From contig JAPLNJ010001123.1 in NCBI GenBank assembly GCA_026692885.1, forward strand, positions 1 through 38,436: a stretch of 38,436 nt of DNA. Direction: 5' to 3'. Under the pieces are notes generated by a model. That model was not told the DNA's origin. It saw only the letters and a program-made list of their open reading frames with translations, and did not search any database. A program made the position numbers and the translations under genes. This stretch comes from Planctomycetota bacterium. Its GTDB lineage: Bacteria; Planctomycetota; Planctomycetia; Pirellulales; Pirellulaceae. Shown piece after piece: positions 8,961-18,113 of this stretch (positions are counted from its first letter, which is position 1; every line of letters begins with the position of its first letter).

Positions 8961-9201
8961 GACGCGACCGTGGGTACAGATTGGTCTAATGTCCGATTCC
9001 GAATAAGGCGAACGGTCCAGTTGACGGTAGGGTCGTTGGTCCCCCGCGCAATCGCCGCAACACGCCTAGTTTATACACGCAACCCCGCAGTAGCAACTGG
9101 GATGACACGGCCATCCGTGGCGCTTTTCCTGCGGTGGAGCGACCGTCGATCGGCGGCATGTGGCTACCAGGACCGCCCCCACAGGCCAACCCACCTCGCG
9201 C

Positions 9202-9582
9202 CTACTGGCCGCACTGACCGATCGGTTTCGGTTCCCACGTCCCGTCCCTCCTCACGTCAAACCCGTGTTCTCGGCACCAGTCGACGAAGCCTTGGCACCC
9301 GAACAGGTACGTGTGGCGAGTGCCGGTTGTCTTGTGGCGAAGTCGCCCAATGAACTCGTTCTGTGTTCGGTCGTATCCGAAAACGTACAAGTCCCAGTCG
9401 TTGCACGTGAGCTTGATGCGGGCGACGGGTTCCGGTTCGGCGGGCATCGCCTTTGGCAGGGCCCAGCTGGCCCGACTCAGCCACCAGCTGTGTGCGGCCT
9501 CCAGCAGCAGCGGAGCAGCGAGGGCGTCGCGTGGGAAGAGGTCGGTGATTTTGATCTTCGATACTGAACGGTTGGTTTTCAT
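9202..9582 (-). CDS. Hypothetical protein, 126 aa
   Basis: The ATG overlaps the TGA of the upstream winged-helix-like gene (ATGA), a classic coupled arrangement. The protein starts MKTNRSVSKIKITDLFPRD and has a helical, Trp-rich N-terminal part (HSWWLSRASWALPK), then a strand-rich part (LTCNDWDLYVFGYDRTQNEF) and a C-terminal piece with FGCQGFVDWCREHGFDV. There is no recognised family and no metal-binding cluster. Gene order (polymerase remnant, winged-helix gene, this gene) looks like a remnant of one mobile-element operon. Confidence 0.55.
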   Translation of the reverse strand: MKTNRSVSKIKITDLFPRDALAAPLLLEAAHSWWLSRASWALPKAMPAEPEPVARIKLTCNDWDLYVFGYDRTQNEFIGRLRHKTTGTRHTYLFGCQGFVDWCREHGFDVRRDGTWEPKPIGQCGQ

Positions 9583-9986
9583 ATTGCTTGACTCCAGATA
9601 TTCGCAGTTTTTCGTTTTGGTTGTTTCGTCTTCGTGATCAACGACACTCGCGGCTCGGAGCCGGGTTTCTGATCGACAGTAATCAGCCCGGCCGCTTGCA
9701 GTTCATCCAGGGCACGGTATCGGGCACCGCCGTGAACGCCGAACTGCTTTGCCAGTTGTTCGCCGACCACGATGTTGGTTTCGGTGCTGCTGACCCCCGC
9801 CTTGAATCAGATCGCAGACGCGAGGGCAAGGGCTTTGCCCGGCAAGGCCGCGGCTGTGGTCCACCAGGTCAACGGGATCGGGCCCTTGATGAACTTCCCG
9901 GCACAACGGGCTTGCTTCTTGTGGCGACGGGCGAGGGATTGGGGGGACAAGGTCGTTTCGATTTCGTCTTGATTGAATTTGAGCAC
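9579..9986 (-). pseudogene. Winged-helix-type protein with an in-frame TGA
   Basis: A continuous reading frame from a GTG at 9986 (ribosome binding site GTGGGGGCC upstream) to the TGA at 9579 is interrupted only by TGA at 9807-9809, codon 60, where the context SAI*FKAG suggests an original Trp (TGG). The first half contains KFIKGPIPLTWW and ALPGKALALA, and the second half VGEQLAKQFGVHGGARYRAL followed by LQAAGLITVDQKPG, which reads as a winged helix-turn-helix. Proteins with this GPIPLxW plus helix layout accompany plasmid and island genes. One point mutation would restore a 135-residue protein. A GTG at 9770 could allow the C-terminal 63 residues to be made alone. Translational recoding seems unlikely, since no selenocysteine-type hairpin was noted. 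Confidence 0.65.
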
Positions 9987-10036
9987 TGGGTGGCCCCCAC
10001 GTTAGAGCTGAGCTTTCCGGCCTTGGGCAAAGTCGA

Positions 10037-10636
10037 TCATTGTTCCCTGATCGTGTCTGCTGAGATGTCGTTGAGAATTTGATTTATGGTTTCCCACATC
10101 TGCTTGCCGCGGTCGTCGACGTACCTGTCGGGGGCACGCACGGTGACCACGTCGGTCCTGATTTCGAACCCCTTGAGGACGATGCGGCTGGCTTCGGCCA
10201 TTGCCTGCCTGGCCTGCTCGACGACGGTTTCAATCTGCGAAGCCGGGCCTTCGATCAGCACGGCGTCATGCACCGGGGCGCAGACCGTGACCCCAGCCTC
10301 CGTGGCCAACGAGCACGCCAGTCGCAGCATCTCGGCACCGTTGGCCTGCACGGGGAAGTTGGCCAAGCTGCGGGGATTCGACTCGGTCCCGCCTCGGACT
10401 TGCCAGCCGAACGTCGTATGCAGTTTTCCGTGCAGCATCGCGTACATCACCGCGTTTTCGGACCACTGCCAGAAGTTCGGGTACGTCTGCCGGTGAAGTT
10501 GCAGCAGTTGCCGTGCGTGAGCCTGCGACTGTCCGAGCTTCAAGGCGAGCGATTGTTCGGCCATACCGTAGTACTGCACGGCGAGGGCACACACTTTGAA
10601 CTGGTCGCGGACATGTTTGTGGGAAGTCTTGGTTGC
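10037..10636 (-). pseudogene. Family A DNA polymerase, C-terminal remnant
   Basis: The piece covers the last part of a polI-type palm and fingers domain: ATKTSHKHVRDQFKVCALAV near the junction, then QTYPNFWQWSENAV, NFPVQANGAEMLRLA, and motif C as VHDAVLIEGP, where His-Asp binds the catalytic metal. Family members are about 600-900 residues. Here only about 200 remain, because protein-like sequence stops abruptly at about 10636 and a plus-strand CARDB-like fragment begins. The frame stays open further upstream without family resemblance. It lies in the same direction as the winged-helix and 126-aa genes, 50 bases ahead of them. It is probably a phage- or island-type polymerase truncated by recombination, and it cannot make an active enzyme. 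Confidence 0.8.
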
Positions 10637-10956
10637 ATCCCGCCGTGATCTCCACGTGGCAGAGCGTGGGTACGATCCGGAATGACGACGTGCCGTTGCC
10701 CGATTTATGGATCACAGAGTTCGGGTACGTGACAACCGTGAAGCAAGGCGAGCAACTGGGGATGGATGTACAAGTGTCGAACTTCGGAACTGTTGCGCAG
10801 ACGGCCGATTGGACCGTGGCGTTCTACTTGTCGTCGGACGAGACGATCACACCCGGGTCGGACTGCGTTGACGAGCTTCGGCATAGTGCGGACCTCCAGG
10901 ATTGCGGGAGCCAAAACGGTAGTCATACCGTTTTGCGCCCCGTCGTTTCCACCTGA
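10633..10956 (+). pseudogene. CARDB-like surface protein fragment
   Basis: About 60 residues (PDLWITEFGYVTTVKQGEQL, then VQVSNFGTVAQTADWTVAFY and LSSDETITPGSD) fit one CARDB/Ig-like beta-sandwich module. Such modules occur in tandem in large secreted or cell-surface proteins. There is no signal peptide, no second module and no ribosome binding site. Both ends look cut, the left at the junction with the DNA polymerase remnant and the right at about 10880. It is therefore a relic of a much larger gene. Confidence 0.55.
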
Positions 10957-11020
10957 AAACGCCGCGTTTCCAAACGTCGGAAGGTATCGCAAGTCTCGAT
11001 TCAGCTTGAACTTATGGCCA

Positions 11021-11070
11021 GGTACGGGAGGCAGGATTTGAACCTGCACCCCTTGCGGGATCCTAAGTCT
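11021..11070 (-). tRNA. tRNA-Leu-like 3' half (anticodon loop to acceptor)
   Basis: On the minus strand the piece reads an anticodon loop CTTAGGA (anticodon TAG, Leu), a long variable arm built on CCCGCAAGGGG, a T-arm GCAGG-TTCAAAT-CCTGC and an acceptor strand CTCCCGT followed by ACC. The long variable arm supports a class II tRNA. The 5' half is absent, with unrelated sequence upstream. A 3'-half copy that starts at the anticodon loop is what tyrosine integrases leave at the far end of an island. The orientation would put the matching intact tRNA at higher coordinates, outside this window. Confidence 0.7.
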
Positions 11071-11690
11071 ACTTAAGGGGGTTGTGTTTGGGTTGCCTTT
11101 GCGTCGGCAATGTGCTGCAAGTTCCTTCCAAGGTGTCGGATACGAAAAACTGACGTGTGCTTTGAATTGTAACCAAGTTGGGCTTGCGTCGCCAACCCTG
11201 TCCCCAGTTTGTCCCCAGCAAACCGGCGCTGATTGGTGAGCGACCAAAATCGCGTCGATGGCGAGCCACGAACGAGAACGGAGAGAGATTCAGGGTCCCA
11301 AAACCGACTCCAGGCGTTGCCGTACCAACAAACCAAGTCAGCAGGGCTTTCGCCGGAGGATTCGCCGTGGGGCTGTTGACTCTTCGCACGCAAAACCAAT
11401 GGATTATGAGGCCACTGCCTCCGCTCGCAGAGACCGTCGGCGAGAAACGGTCGAAACCCACACATGCACAAGATCTTACGAAAGTTGCCTGAACTGCTCT
11501 GACGATGCTTGTCGCTAAGTATTCTACAAAGATCTCGCCCGGCTGTCAGCAATCCCGCATCAAGAATCGCATCATCCGTCGCCCTCATGGCGCCAAACCT
11601 CGTTCCGACACCGCGCCCGGTCTCGTCCAGTGCGGGCCGGGCACAGCCTGAGGTCTAGATTCGAGCCTTCGCAGCGTCGCGTTTGCCGTG
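11071..11690. other. Stretch without a confident gene
   Basis: Open frames on the minus strand (about 11069-11588) read toward the tRNA fragment but match no family I know. The tandem-like motif TGTCCCCAGTTTGTCCCCAG lies at about 11200-11219. A similar tandem of ATGCC-type words lies next to the other tRNA piece near 990-1010. These could be the decayed 3' ends of integrase genes, but no catalytic motif remains to show it. Confidence 0.35.
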
Positions 11691-13472
11691 TCAATTTCGG
11701 AGTCTTGACTGGATCGCCTCGTCCACTTCGTCCCACAATATCTTACGACGCACTGCTTCCTCCCAATCTATAAACTGCGAAGGTTGCTCCGTTTCCGCGT
11801 ATGCCTTCTCTATCCACTGCTGAGCCTGCAAGTCGCCACTATCCTTTAGTAAGAGGGTCATTGCTAGGAACAGCATAGTGCAAACGCGAGTTCTTTCATC
11901 ATCCTTCTGCGCGGCCATTTCGAGTATGTGCAGCGCCTCGCTATTCTTTCCGGCCCGGAGCAACGCAGCGCCAAGTGTCGTCATGTATTCCAAATCGTCC
12001 GGACGACTGGCCGCCACTCTCTTCGCGATCGCCACCAATCTGTCGCGATGTCTTACACCGACTGGCCAAAGCACGGCCAAAGAAACCGCTTTGTGTGCTT
12101 CGTTTGGGTCGGATGAGTCCCCAAATCGCGCGATAGTATCTTTCCAAACATTGTACGCCGTATAATGGTAGGTTGCGAACAGTCTGAGGCCATAATTATA
12201 CGCAATTCCTGCGTCCGCAACTAAGGGAAAATGAATGTTAGGGAGGTCGGAACCGGATTCTTTCCATGACTGCTGCCTCCTACGAGCACGCTCGAGATAT
12301 GCACGAAGTCCGGCGTCATCCGGCTTTCGATTGACAAGGCAAGTCAAGTGAAACTCCACCGCAGACCAGAGTCCGTTCGTCTCCGAATTGGACGCTTGCT
12401 GTCGGTGCCACCGAACCTTCTGCTGTTCTGCCTCTGCTCTTTGCTTGGCGACGACTGGAGCGATTGTTTGCTGATGCGCAGACCACTCCTCCCGATTGAT
12501 GCGGCGAAGGAAACCATTCTCTCCAACTTCCCAAGCGGTATGTACCGCAGACCATGCTTGCGCCTGCACAGGATCCTCTGGTATGGCCACCGCCAGTTCC
12601 CAGAAGCGGAGAACGCCGTCTTCGCCGCCTGCAGCAACGGATACACCGTCCGGACTTACGACGAAATCTGTTGCAGCGTTCAAGTGCCAGAGTGATTTAC
12701 CCAGTGGTTTGCCTGTGATTACATCCCAGAGCTGAGCGTGGCCGCGATGATCCCAGCTCACGACAGTCTCTCGTCCGCCGCTGAAAGACGTGGAAATGAC
12801 GCCCAGGTCGTACGGCAGCGGCTCACACACGGTCTTTCCTGCGGCCACGTCCCAAAGTCGCGCATCGCCGAATTTGCTTACCGCGGCCAGCGTGTTCGAG
12901 TCCAGACTGAAAGCCATGCCAACAATGGAACCCCTGAGCCGCAACGTCTTTTCCATCGGCTTGGCTGTATGAGCGTTCCAGAAAACCACGCTTCCGTTCC
13001 TGCTTCCAGTAGCCAGGGTTTCTCCATTCGGGCTGAAGCAAGCCGTCTCAACTTCAGAGTGCGGTAACGATAACGGCTGCCGGATGTCCTCGCCGGTAAC
13101 TACGTCCCACAGCTGCGGAGAGTGGTCTGCGCTTACGGTGACCGCCTTACGGCCGTCTGGGCTGAGACAGACTGCCGCTAGTTTCCAACCCTCGTAAGGA
13201 TCCCGAAGCGGACCCGCAATTAGCCCTCCCGTAGCTGTATCCCAAATGCATGCTTTTCGCCCACTGGTTCCGGTAATGATTCTCTTGCTGTCAGCGCTGA
13301 AGGAGATACACGACACCGCATCCTCATGCAGCAACGGTGGGAAAGTTGCGTTGCCGGTGGTAGCGTCCCAAAGCCTCGCCGTGTACCGTGGACTCGTTTG
13401 TCCATGTACTAGCGGTTGTTGGGCTAAGGCACACCAAGCCTTCATGGCTTGTTGTGACGACTTTCCAGCCAT
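11691..13472 (-). CDS. C-terminal WD40/TPR-like part of the giant kinase, split off by a frameshift
   Basis: The frame starts nominally at 13472, but protein-like sequence begins near 13390 (RLWDATTGNATFPPLL) and continues the repeats of the kinase gene directly upstream. About seven WD-type units end in LWD, IWD or FW motifs, down to about residue 280. Then comes a helical, Gln/Arg/Glu-rich linker (VVAKQRAEAEQQKVRWHRQQ). The C-terminus is TPR-like, with LEYMTTLGAALLRAGKNSEA typical of a TPR helix pair. No ribosome binding site precedes 13472. The most likely reading is one gene of about 1,800 codons, 17118 to 11691, with a one-base indel near 13380. Independent translation of a scaffold protein is the alternative. 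Confidence 0.75.
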   Translation of the reverse strand: MAGKSSQQAMKAWCALAQQPLVHGQTSPRYTARLWDATTGNATFPPLLHEDAVSCISFSADSKRIITGTSGRKACIWDTATGGLIAGPLRDPYEGWKLAAVCLSPDGRKAVTVSADHSPQLWDVVTGEDIRQPLSLPHSEVETACFSPNGETLATGSRNGSVVFWNAHTAKPMEKTLRLRGSIVGMAFSLDSNTLAAVSKFGDARLWDVAAGKTVCEPLPYDLGVISTSFSGGRETVVSWDHRGHAQLWDVITGKPLGKSLWHLNAATDFVVSPDGVSVAAGGEDGVLRFWELAVAIPEDPVQAQAWSAVHTAWEVGENGFLRRINREEWSAHQQTIAPVVAKQRAEAEQQKVRWHRQQASNSETNGLWSAVEFHLTCLVNRKPDDAGLRAYLERARRRQQSWKESGSDLPNIHFPLVADAGIAYNYGLRLFATYHYTAYNVWKDTIARFGDSSDPNEAHKAVSLAVLWPVGVRHRDRLVAIAKRVAASRPDDLEYMTTLGAALLRAGKNSEALHILEMAAQKDDERTRVCTMLFLAMTLLLKDSGDLQAQQWIEKAYAETEQPSQFIDWEEAVRRKILWDEVDEAIQSRLRN

Positions 13473-16400
13473 CTGGACTAACGCAGTCTACAGACAACGA
13501 CTTGGTAGGTTTCCACAACAACTCGCCCGTGACAACATCCCACAGATGAGATATCGCATTGGAGGAATCGGTTTGGACGATAAGCATCCGATTGTCCGCC
13601 GTAAACGACACAGTTCTGACCGGCGCCTCGTGCCACAGTGGCTTGCAACGATTACTCCCGTCAATACCCAACACGGTGATTCTCTTGCCGTTTGCGGCGG
13701 CTACCGTCAACCCGTCGGGACTGACGCATACGGCCCGTGGGTCCTCTGCCTTCACAAGGGTCGGACGATCCGCCGTAAGGCTCGATAATGTCCTGCTCTT
13801 GATTATCTCGCCTGTACGGGCGTCGTAAAGAGTGACGCCGCCCTGCATTACCGTTACCACCATTCGCCCGTCGGGACTGAAACATGCGTTGTCAAGACGA
13901 CTGTAGCTGCCGTCGTATTCCACGAACCCCGGTGCGGACCACGCGTCCGTGATCAGTTTGCCGGTCGTCGCGTCCCATATACGAGGGCCGCCGAACTGAT
14001 GGCCTAACGTGAGCACCGTCAGTCCATCGGGACTAATTAGGGCGGTGGTGGGTCTGCAGTCCCGCAACACAACCTCTGGATGACAGGTCGTGGCTTCCCA
14101 CACATGCTTTCCGGTGTAATCTTCGGTGAGCAACGTCCGACCATCTGTGCTGAAGGATACCGCCTTGACCTCGCCCGCATGCTTCATGGTTTGAGCGATC
14201 AGCTTTGCTGTCTCTGCGTCCCAAAGTCGTGCCGTCTGGTCGCCGCTGCCGGTGAGCACTTTTCGGCCGTCTGGGCTGAAGCAAACCGCCAGCACCTTGC
14301 CCTCATGCTGCAACGGCTCGCCAATCGCTTTCCCCGTCGCCGCATCCCACAACCGAGCCGCCATATCTTCGCTAAATGTGACGATTTCTTTCTCGTCTGG
14401 GCTAAAGTCTACAAAGGTTATCCGAGCATCGTGAGTTAGCGACGCAATGATCTGACGGGTAGTGGCGACGTCCCACAGCCGCGCCGTCTTGTCAGCAGCC
14501 TTCGTAAGAAGTTTGCTGCCATCTGCACTGAAGCGTGCCGTCAGGACCTCGCCCTGATGCTGCAACGGCTCGCCAATCGCTTTCCCTGTGGCCGCGTCCC
14601 ACAGCCGCGCCGTCATGTCCTCGCTTCCTGTGGCGATTGTCTTCCCGTCTGGGCTGAAGCATACGACCGCCACCCTCGCATTGTGTTGTAGAGGCTCACC
14701 GATCGGTTTGGCCGTGTCGACGTCCCATAGCCGCGCCGTTCTATCAGCGCCTCCTGTAAGAACTTGCTTCCCATCTGCACTGAAGCATGCAATAAGCACC
14801 TCCCCCTCATGCTGTAACGGCTCACCAACGGACATGAGGGGATAACTTCCGCGTTTCAAGATCCTCACGCTACCGTCGCGGTAATTGCCTGAAATCGTGT
14901 TGTGGTCTGTCGCGGCAAGGATGCGATCGCCCCCGACAATGGGCGGGGAATCATGGCGTGAGTTCTGGCGAATATCATGTCCCGATGGTTCCCCAATTGG
15001 CAAGCCTGAAGTCACATCCCAAAGGCGGCACGTATCGTTTGAGTTCTGAGTGAGCGTTCTCTTACTGTCGGGTGTCAGGTTCACGGCGGCGATTGCCGCT
15101 TCATCCTTCAGAGACTGGCCGATTGTTCGACCGGTGGATATGTGCCAAACGTGTACCGTGCCATGAGCGTCTCCGGTCGCCGCTGTCTTTCCGTCCGAAG
15201 CACAGCACATGGCGGTAACTTCAGCTTCATGTTTCGGCCCTTCACCAATTAGTTTCGTCGTGGCGGTGTCCCAGATCCGAACGGTACGATCCCAATTACT
15301 TCTCATCATCAGGATTTCTCCGTCCGGGCTGAAGCATACACCGCTCACATCGTAGTCATGACGCATCGGTTCGCCGATTGGCTCGCCTGTCGTCGCGTCC
15401 CAAAGGTATACCAGCTTGCCGACCACCATCAGCAATTGTCCTCCCTCAGGACTAAATTGAACGCGGCCTGTGCATACGCTGGGAGGCCAATCGTTAGGCA
15501 AAAGACGGTCGTCATAAAGGAGCGGCTCGCCAAGCTCCCGTGCCCAAGCTGCGAGCAAACGAAATGCACTCGCACGCAGTGCCGTGGCGGCGGTCGGCGA
15601 TTCCGGTTTAGCCAGTTCCCGGTACGCCCTCGCAAAATAGGCGACGCCACGGTCCGGGTGGCCGGAGGAGCAATCGACTGCGCCTCGCTCGATGAGACTC
15701 ACTGCCAGTTGACACGTAAGTCGCTGGTTTAGATCGTCGGTCGCCTGCTTGGCTGTCGTTTCGTTCTGAAGAGCTATCTCAAGCTGACCCGCATTGCGCT
15801 CCGCGTCATTGCGAGCAACGCCTTCGGCCGTTCGAGCATTCCGTTCTGCGAGGAAGAAGAACGCAGACACGGCAATCGCGATTATCATGGCGACCACTCC
15901 CGACACGATCCATGCGAGGTGATGCCGTGCCCAGCGTGCTGCCCTTTCGTACCATCTGTCTTCATGGGCTGATACGCGGCTGTCAGCGAGCCACGCTTCG
16001 GTATCCACAGCCAAGTTCTCGGCGGAGGAATACCGATCTACCGGCGCAAACTCCATCGCCTTGCGGCAGATTGCGTCCAGCGGTTTTGGGACGTCGTGGT
16101 TGACGACGCGTGGCGACGTAGTTTTGTCCCAACAGGAGATTTCCTTCCAAAAAACCTTTGATGAGGAAAGTCTCTTAGGGCTTCGTCCAGCTAGGATGGT
16201 GTACAGCGTGGCCCCCAGGGCGAAAATATCCGCCGCTGGGCCGATATCTGGATCGTTACGAGCCTGCTCAGGGCTCGTATAACCCGGGCTACCGACCATG
16301 TCGTCCGTCAGGCTTTCTTGAACAGGTGAAGAAGCGTGCGGCAGCTTGCCATCCTGCTCCGAACCAGCAGGTTCGGATGGTGCACTTGATTTGCTCAACG

Positions 16401-17118
16401 ACTTGGCCAACCCCCAGTCGAAGATGATCGTCTCGCCGTATTCGCCGAGCATGATGTTGGCAGGTTTCAGGTCGCGGTGAATGAACTGCCGGCTATGCGC
16501 GAAGGCGACGGTGCGACAGACGGATACGAACTGGGTGATCAATCGACGATAACGCCGTATGCGATCTGCCTTGTTGCGACTGCTTTTTCGGTCCAAGTGC
16601 AGTTCTTGAATTGCGGCTCCGAGCGTCTGCCCTTCGATGAACTTCATGGCATAGCAAGGGTTTCCTTCCTTATCGTAGCCAAAGCCGTGAATCGGCACGA
16701 CACCAGGGTGCTCCAACTTGGCCGTGATAAGGGCCTCCCGGCGGAATCGCTCCTGGCTGGCCGGATCGTCAACCAGGTTGCTACTGATGCACTTGATTGC
16801 GATCTCCCGTTCGAGAGTCGGATCAAACGCTAGGCTGACAACGCCCAGGCCTCCTCGATCATGGAAACGCACGGTGTCATACTCGGTCAGGAAGCGAATC
16901 GGTGGTACCGGCCCCTCCGGCCTGGGAAAATTCGCGTGGATTCCGATCTCTTTCGTCAACTTCTCCAGCAACGCCTCTCGTTCCGCTGGCGACATTCTCT
17001 TGGGCAGTAGCCCTGATTCCTGCGCGGTCGCCATTAGGGCGTCCGGTGTTAGCTTGCGCCCCTGCTCACGGAATTCATCCCACCGGAGGATCAATTCATC
17101 AAACAAGTCGTCGTCCAT
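13324..17118 (-). CDS. Membrane Ser/Thr kinase with WD40 repeats, 1264 aa, frameshifted at its 3' end
   Basis: The ATG at 17118 (MDDDLFDELI) follows TGGGGT. The kinase domain has a glycine-rich loop DRGGLGVVS (residues 88-95), the ATP lysine in IAIKC (K109), HRDLKPAN (214-221), DWG in place of DFG (234-236), and GSPGYTSPEQ in the activation region. A single membrane segment spans about 402-423, followed by a charged helical stretch. About 14 WD-type repeats then run to the end, several nearly identical (GKAIGEPLQH recurs), suggesting recent internal duplication. This is the typical planctomycete sensor kinase plan, with the kinase inside and the propeller outside the membrane. The last 20 or so residues are out of frame, and the repeats continue in the other frame (11691-13472). 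It lies 134 bases downstream of the ECF sigma gene, a known planctomycete pairing. Confidence 0.9.
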   Translation of the reverse strand: MDDDLFDELILRWDEFREQGRKLTPDALMATAQESGLLPKRMSPAEREALLEKLTKEIGIHANFPRPEGPVPPIRFLTEYDTVRFHDRGGLGVVSLAFDPTLEREIAIKCISSNLVDDPASQERFRREALITAKLEHPGVVPIHGFGYDKEGNPCYAMKFIEGQTLGAAIQELHLDRKSSRNKADRIRRYRRLITQFVSVCRTVAFAHSRQFIHRDLKPANIMLGEYGETIIFDWGLAKSLSKSSAPSEPAGSEQDGKLPHASSPVQESLTDDMVGSPGYTSPEQARNDPDIGPAADIFALGATLYTILAGRSPKRLSSSKVFWKEISCWDKTTSPRVVNHDVPKPLDAICRKAMEFAPVDRYSSAENLAVDTEAWLADSRVSAHEDRWYERAARWARHHLAWIVSGVVAMIIAIAVSAFFFLAERNARTAEGVARNDAERNAGQLEIALQNETTAKQATDDLNQRLTCQLAVSLIERGAVDCSSGHPDRGVAYFARAYRELAKPESPTAATALRASAFRLLAAWARELGEPLLYDDRLLPNDWPPSVCTGRVQFSPEGGQLLMVVGKLVYLWDATTGEPIGEPMRHDYDVSGVCFSPDGEILMMRSNWDRTVRIWDTATTKLIGEGPKHEAEVTAMCCASDGKTAATGDAHGTVHVWHISTGRTIGQSLKDEAAIAAVNLTPDSKRTLTQNSNDTCRLWDVTSGLPIGEPSGHDIRQNSRHDSPPIVGGDRILAATDHNTISGNYRDGSVRILKRGSYPLMSVGEPLQHEGEVLIACFSADGKQVLTGGADRTARLWDVDTAKPIGEPLQHNARVAVVCFSPDGKTIATGSEDMTARLWDAATGKAIGEPLQHQGEVLTARFSADGSKLLTKAADKTARLWDVATTRQIIASLTHDARITFVDFSPDEKEIVTFSEDMAARLWDAATGKAIGEPLQHEGKVLAVCFSPDGRKVLTGSGDQTARLWDAETAKLIAQTMKHAGEVKAVSFSTDGRTLLTEDYTGKHVWEATTCHPEVVLRDCRPTTALISPDGLTVLTLGHQFGGPRIWDATTGKLITDAWSAPGFVEYDGSYSRLDNACFSPDGRMVVTVMQGGVTLYDARTGEIIKSRTLSSLTADRPTLVKAEDPRAVCVSPDGLTVAAANGKRITVLGIDGSNRCKPLWHEAPVRTVSFTADNRMLIVQTDSSNAISHLWDVVTGELLWKPTKSLSVDCVSPDGWKVVTTSHEGLVCLSPTTASTWTNESTVHGEALGRYHRQRNFPTVAA

Positions 17119-17252
17119 GTTGATTACCCCAATCGTCATTTCGAGTGTCTGTTCGCACCTCATCCAGGTAGGATGGCGCTGCGGCGTTCTTGGGTTCGGA
17201 GCCGAGCGCCTGAGGTGCCCAAGTCATGGCTATGAACGGCAGCGATTGCTGT

Positions 17253-18020
17253 TCAGATGGGAGGCTTCTTGCCGTCACGTAACTGGTCTAGCTGTTTCTC
17301 CGCGTCCATAAAATGCCGTCTCACAGTCCTCTCATTCACGCTGAGAATCACGGCAACATCTGCCGAGGAATACCCCTCGTAATAACGCAACAGGAAGACC
17401 TCGCGTTCAGGCTGTGGAAGCTTCTCAACGAGCAGGTGACACTCGGCGTGCTCTGCACAAGTCGCAGGACCGCTCGCCTCATCAGGGACCTGCCCCATAA
17501 AATCGACGTCTGATCCACCGTCCGTAGCTCGTACGGCATGCCTGCTCTCACGATTCGCTTCCGAGCCTTGAGGACCTAAGTGGTGACGGCACAGGTCGAT
17601 TAAGGTGCACCTTATCTCCAGATAGACAAGGCCCTCGAGGGCGTAAGCGGTCGGCGGAATCTGCTCAGGCCGCTTTCGCGCCAGCTTGCTCCACAATCGC
17701 ATCGCCACTTCTTGGGCAAGATCCTCGTCTGACTCCCGGCGGGCCAGTCGGCCCTGTATTTTCCGGGAAGTCAACCGGCTTAGGTGCCGCACCACGATTG
17801 AAACCAGACGATTGACTACTCCCTCGTCGGCATGTTGGCGGAGTAAGTCCAGGCAGGATTGGACCTCCACCGCCTCCTCAGGCAGTAAGAATCGCAGCTT
17901 CGGTTCCCGGGCGCCACGTTCGTTCATTGGTCGCGACCTTTCACAAGACGGGGGACGCTTTGCCACACGCCGTGGCAAGTTCGCCGTATTATGCGCCGCT
18001 GCTTCGTGAATCGCAATCAT
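17253..18020 (-). CDS. ECF-type RNA polymerase sigma factor, 255 aa
   Basis: This sigma-70 family member directs RNA polymerase to a small regulon. Region 2 includes ESDEDLAQEVAMRLWSKL, which binds core polymerase and melts the -10. Region 4 includes LPQPEREVFLLRYYEGYSSA and a helix-turn-helix ending VNERTVRRHFMDAE. I chose the ATG at 18020 because a perfect AGGAGGT lies 8 bases upstream; starts at 17927 or 18095 are weaker. It sits between the kinase-WD40 gene downstream and a divergent toxin-like fusion upstream. In Planctomycetota, ECF factors next to membrane kinases are thought to be controlled by phosphorylation. The 26-base element at 18106-18131 also occurs upstream of the 26115 operon, so it may be the promoter this factor recognises. 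Confidence 0.9.
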   Translation of the reverse strand: MIAIHEAAAHNTANLPRRVAKRPPSCERSRPMNERGAREPKLRFLLPEEAVEVQSCLDLLRQHADEGVVNRLVSIVVRHLSRLTSRKIQGRLARRESDEDLAQEVAMRLWSKLARKRPEQIPPTAYALEGLVYLEIRCTLIDLCRHHLGPQGSEANRESRHAVRATDGGSDVDFMGQVPDEASGPATCAEHAECHLLVEKLPQPEREVFLLRYYEGYSSADVAVILSVNERTVRRHFMDAEKQLDQLRDGKKPPI

Positions 18021-18090
18021 GGTCTTTAACCTCCTATCGTGTAATGGGTTGCGCGTCATTGCCGAAGGCGTCTGCGGTGATGACGCAACT

Positions 18091-18113
18091 GTCACTACCT
18101 AGGTAACCGTGAC
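18091..18113. promoter_or_regulatory. Palindromic site between the sigma gene and the toxin-like gene
   Basis: GTCAC at 18091-18095 and GTGAC at 18109-18113 flank a perfect 10-base palindrome TACCTAGGTA at 18096-18105. It lies 71 bases upstream of the sigma start and overlaps the 26-base shared element by eight bases. This suits an operator for a dimeric regulator, but the binder is unknown. Confidence 0.4.

Noticed and set aside
9807..9809. TGA read as selenocysteine
   Set aside because: The context favours Trp, no partner redox motif exists, and no selenocysteine-type hairpin was seen after the codon.
10266..10715. 149-residue minus-strand protein
   Set aside because: It is an alternative frame of the DNA polymerase remnant and lacks any recognisable pattern.
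11073..11588. Tyrosine integrase next to the tRNA-Leu fragment
   Set aside because: The position is right, but no R-H-R-Y catalytic residues can be seen in any frame.
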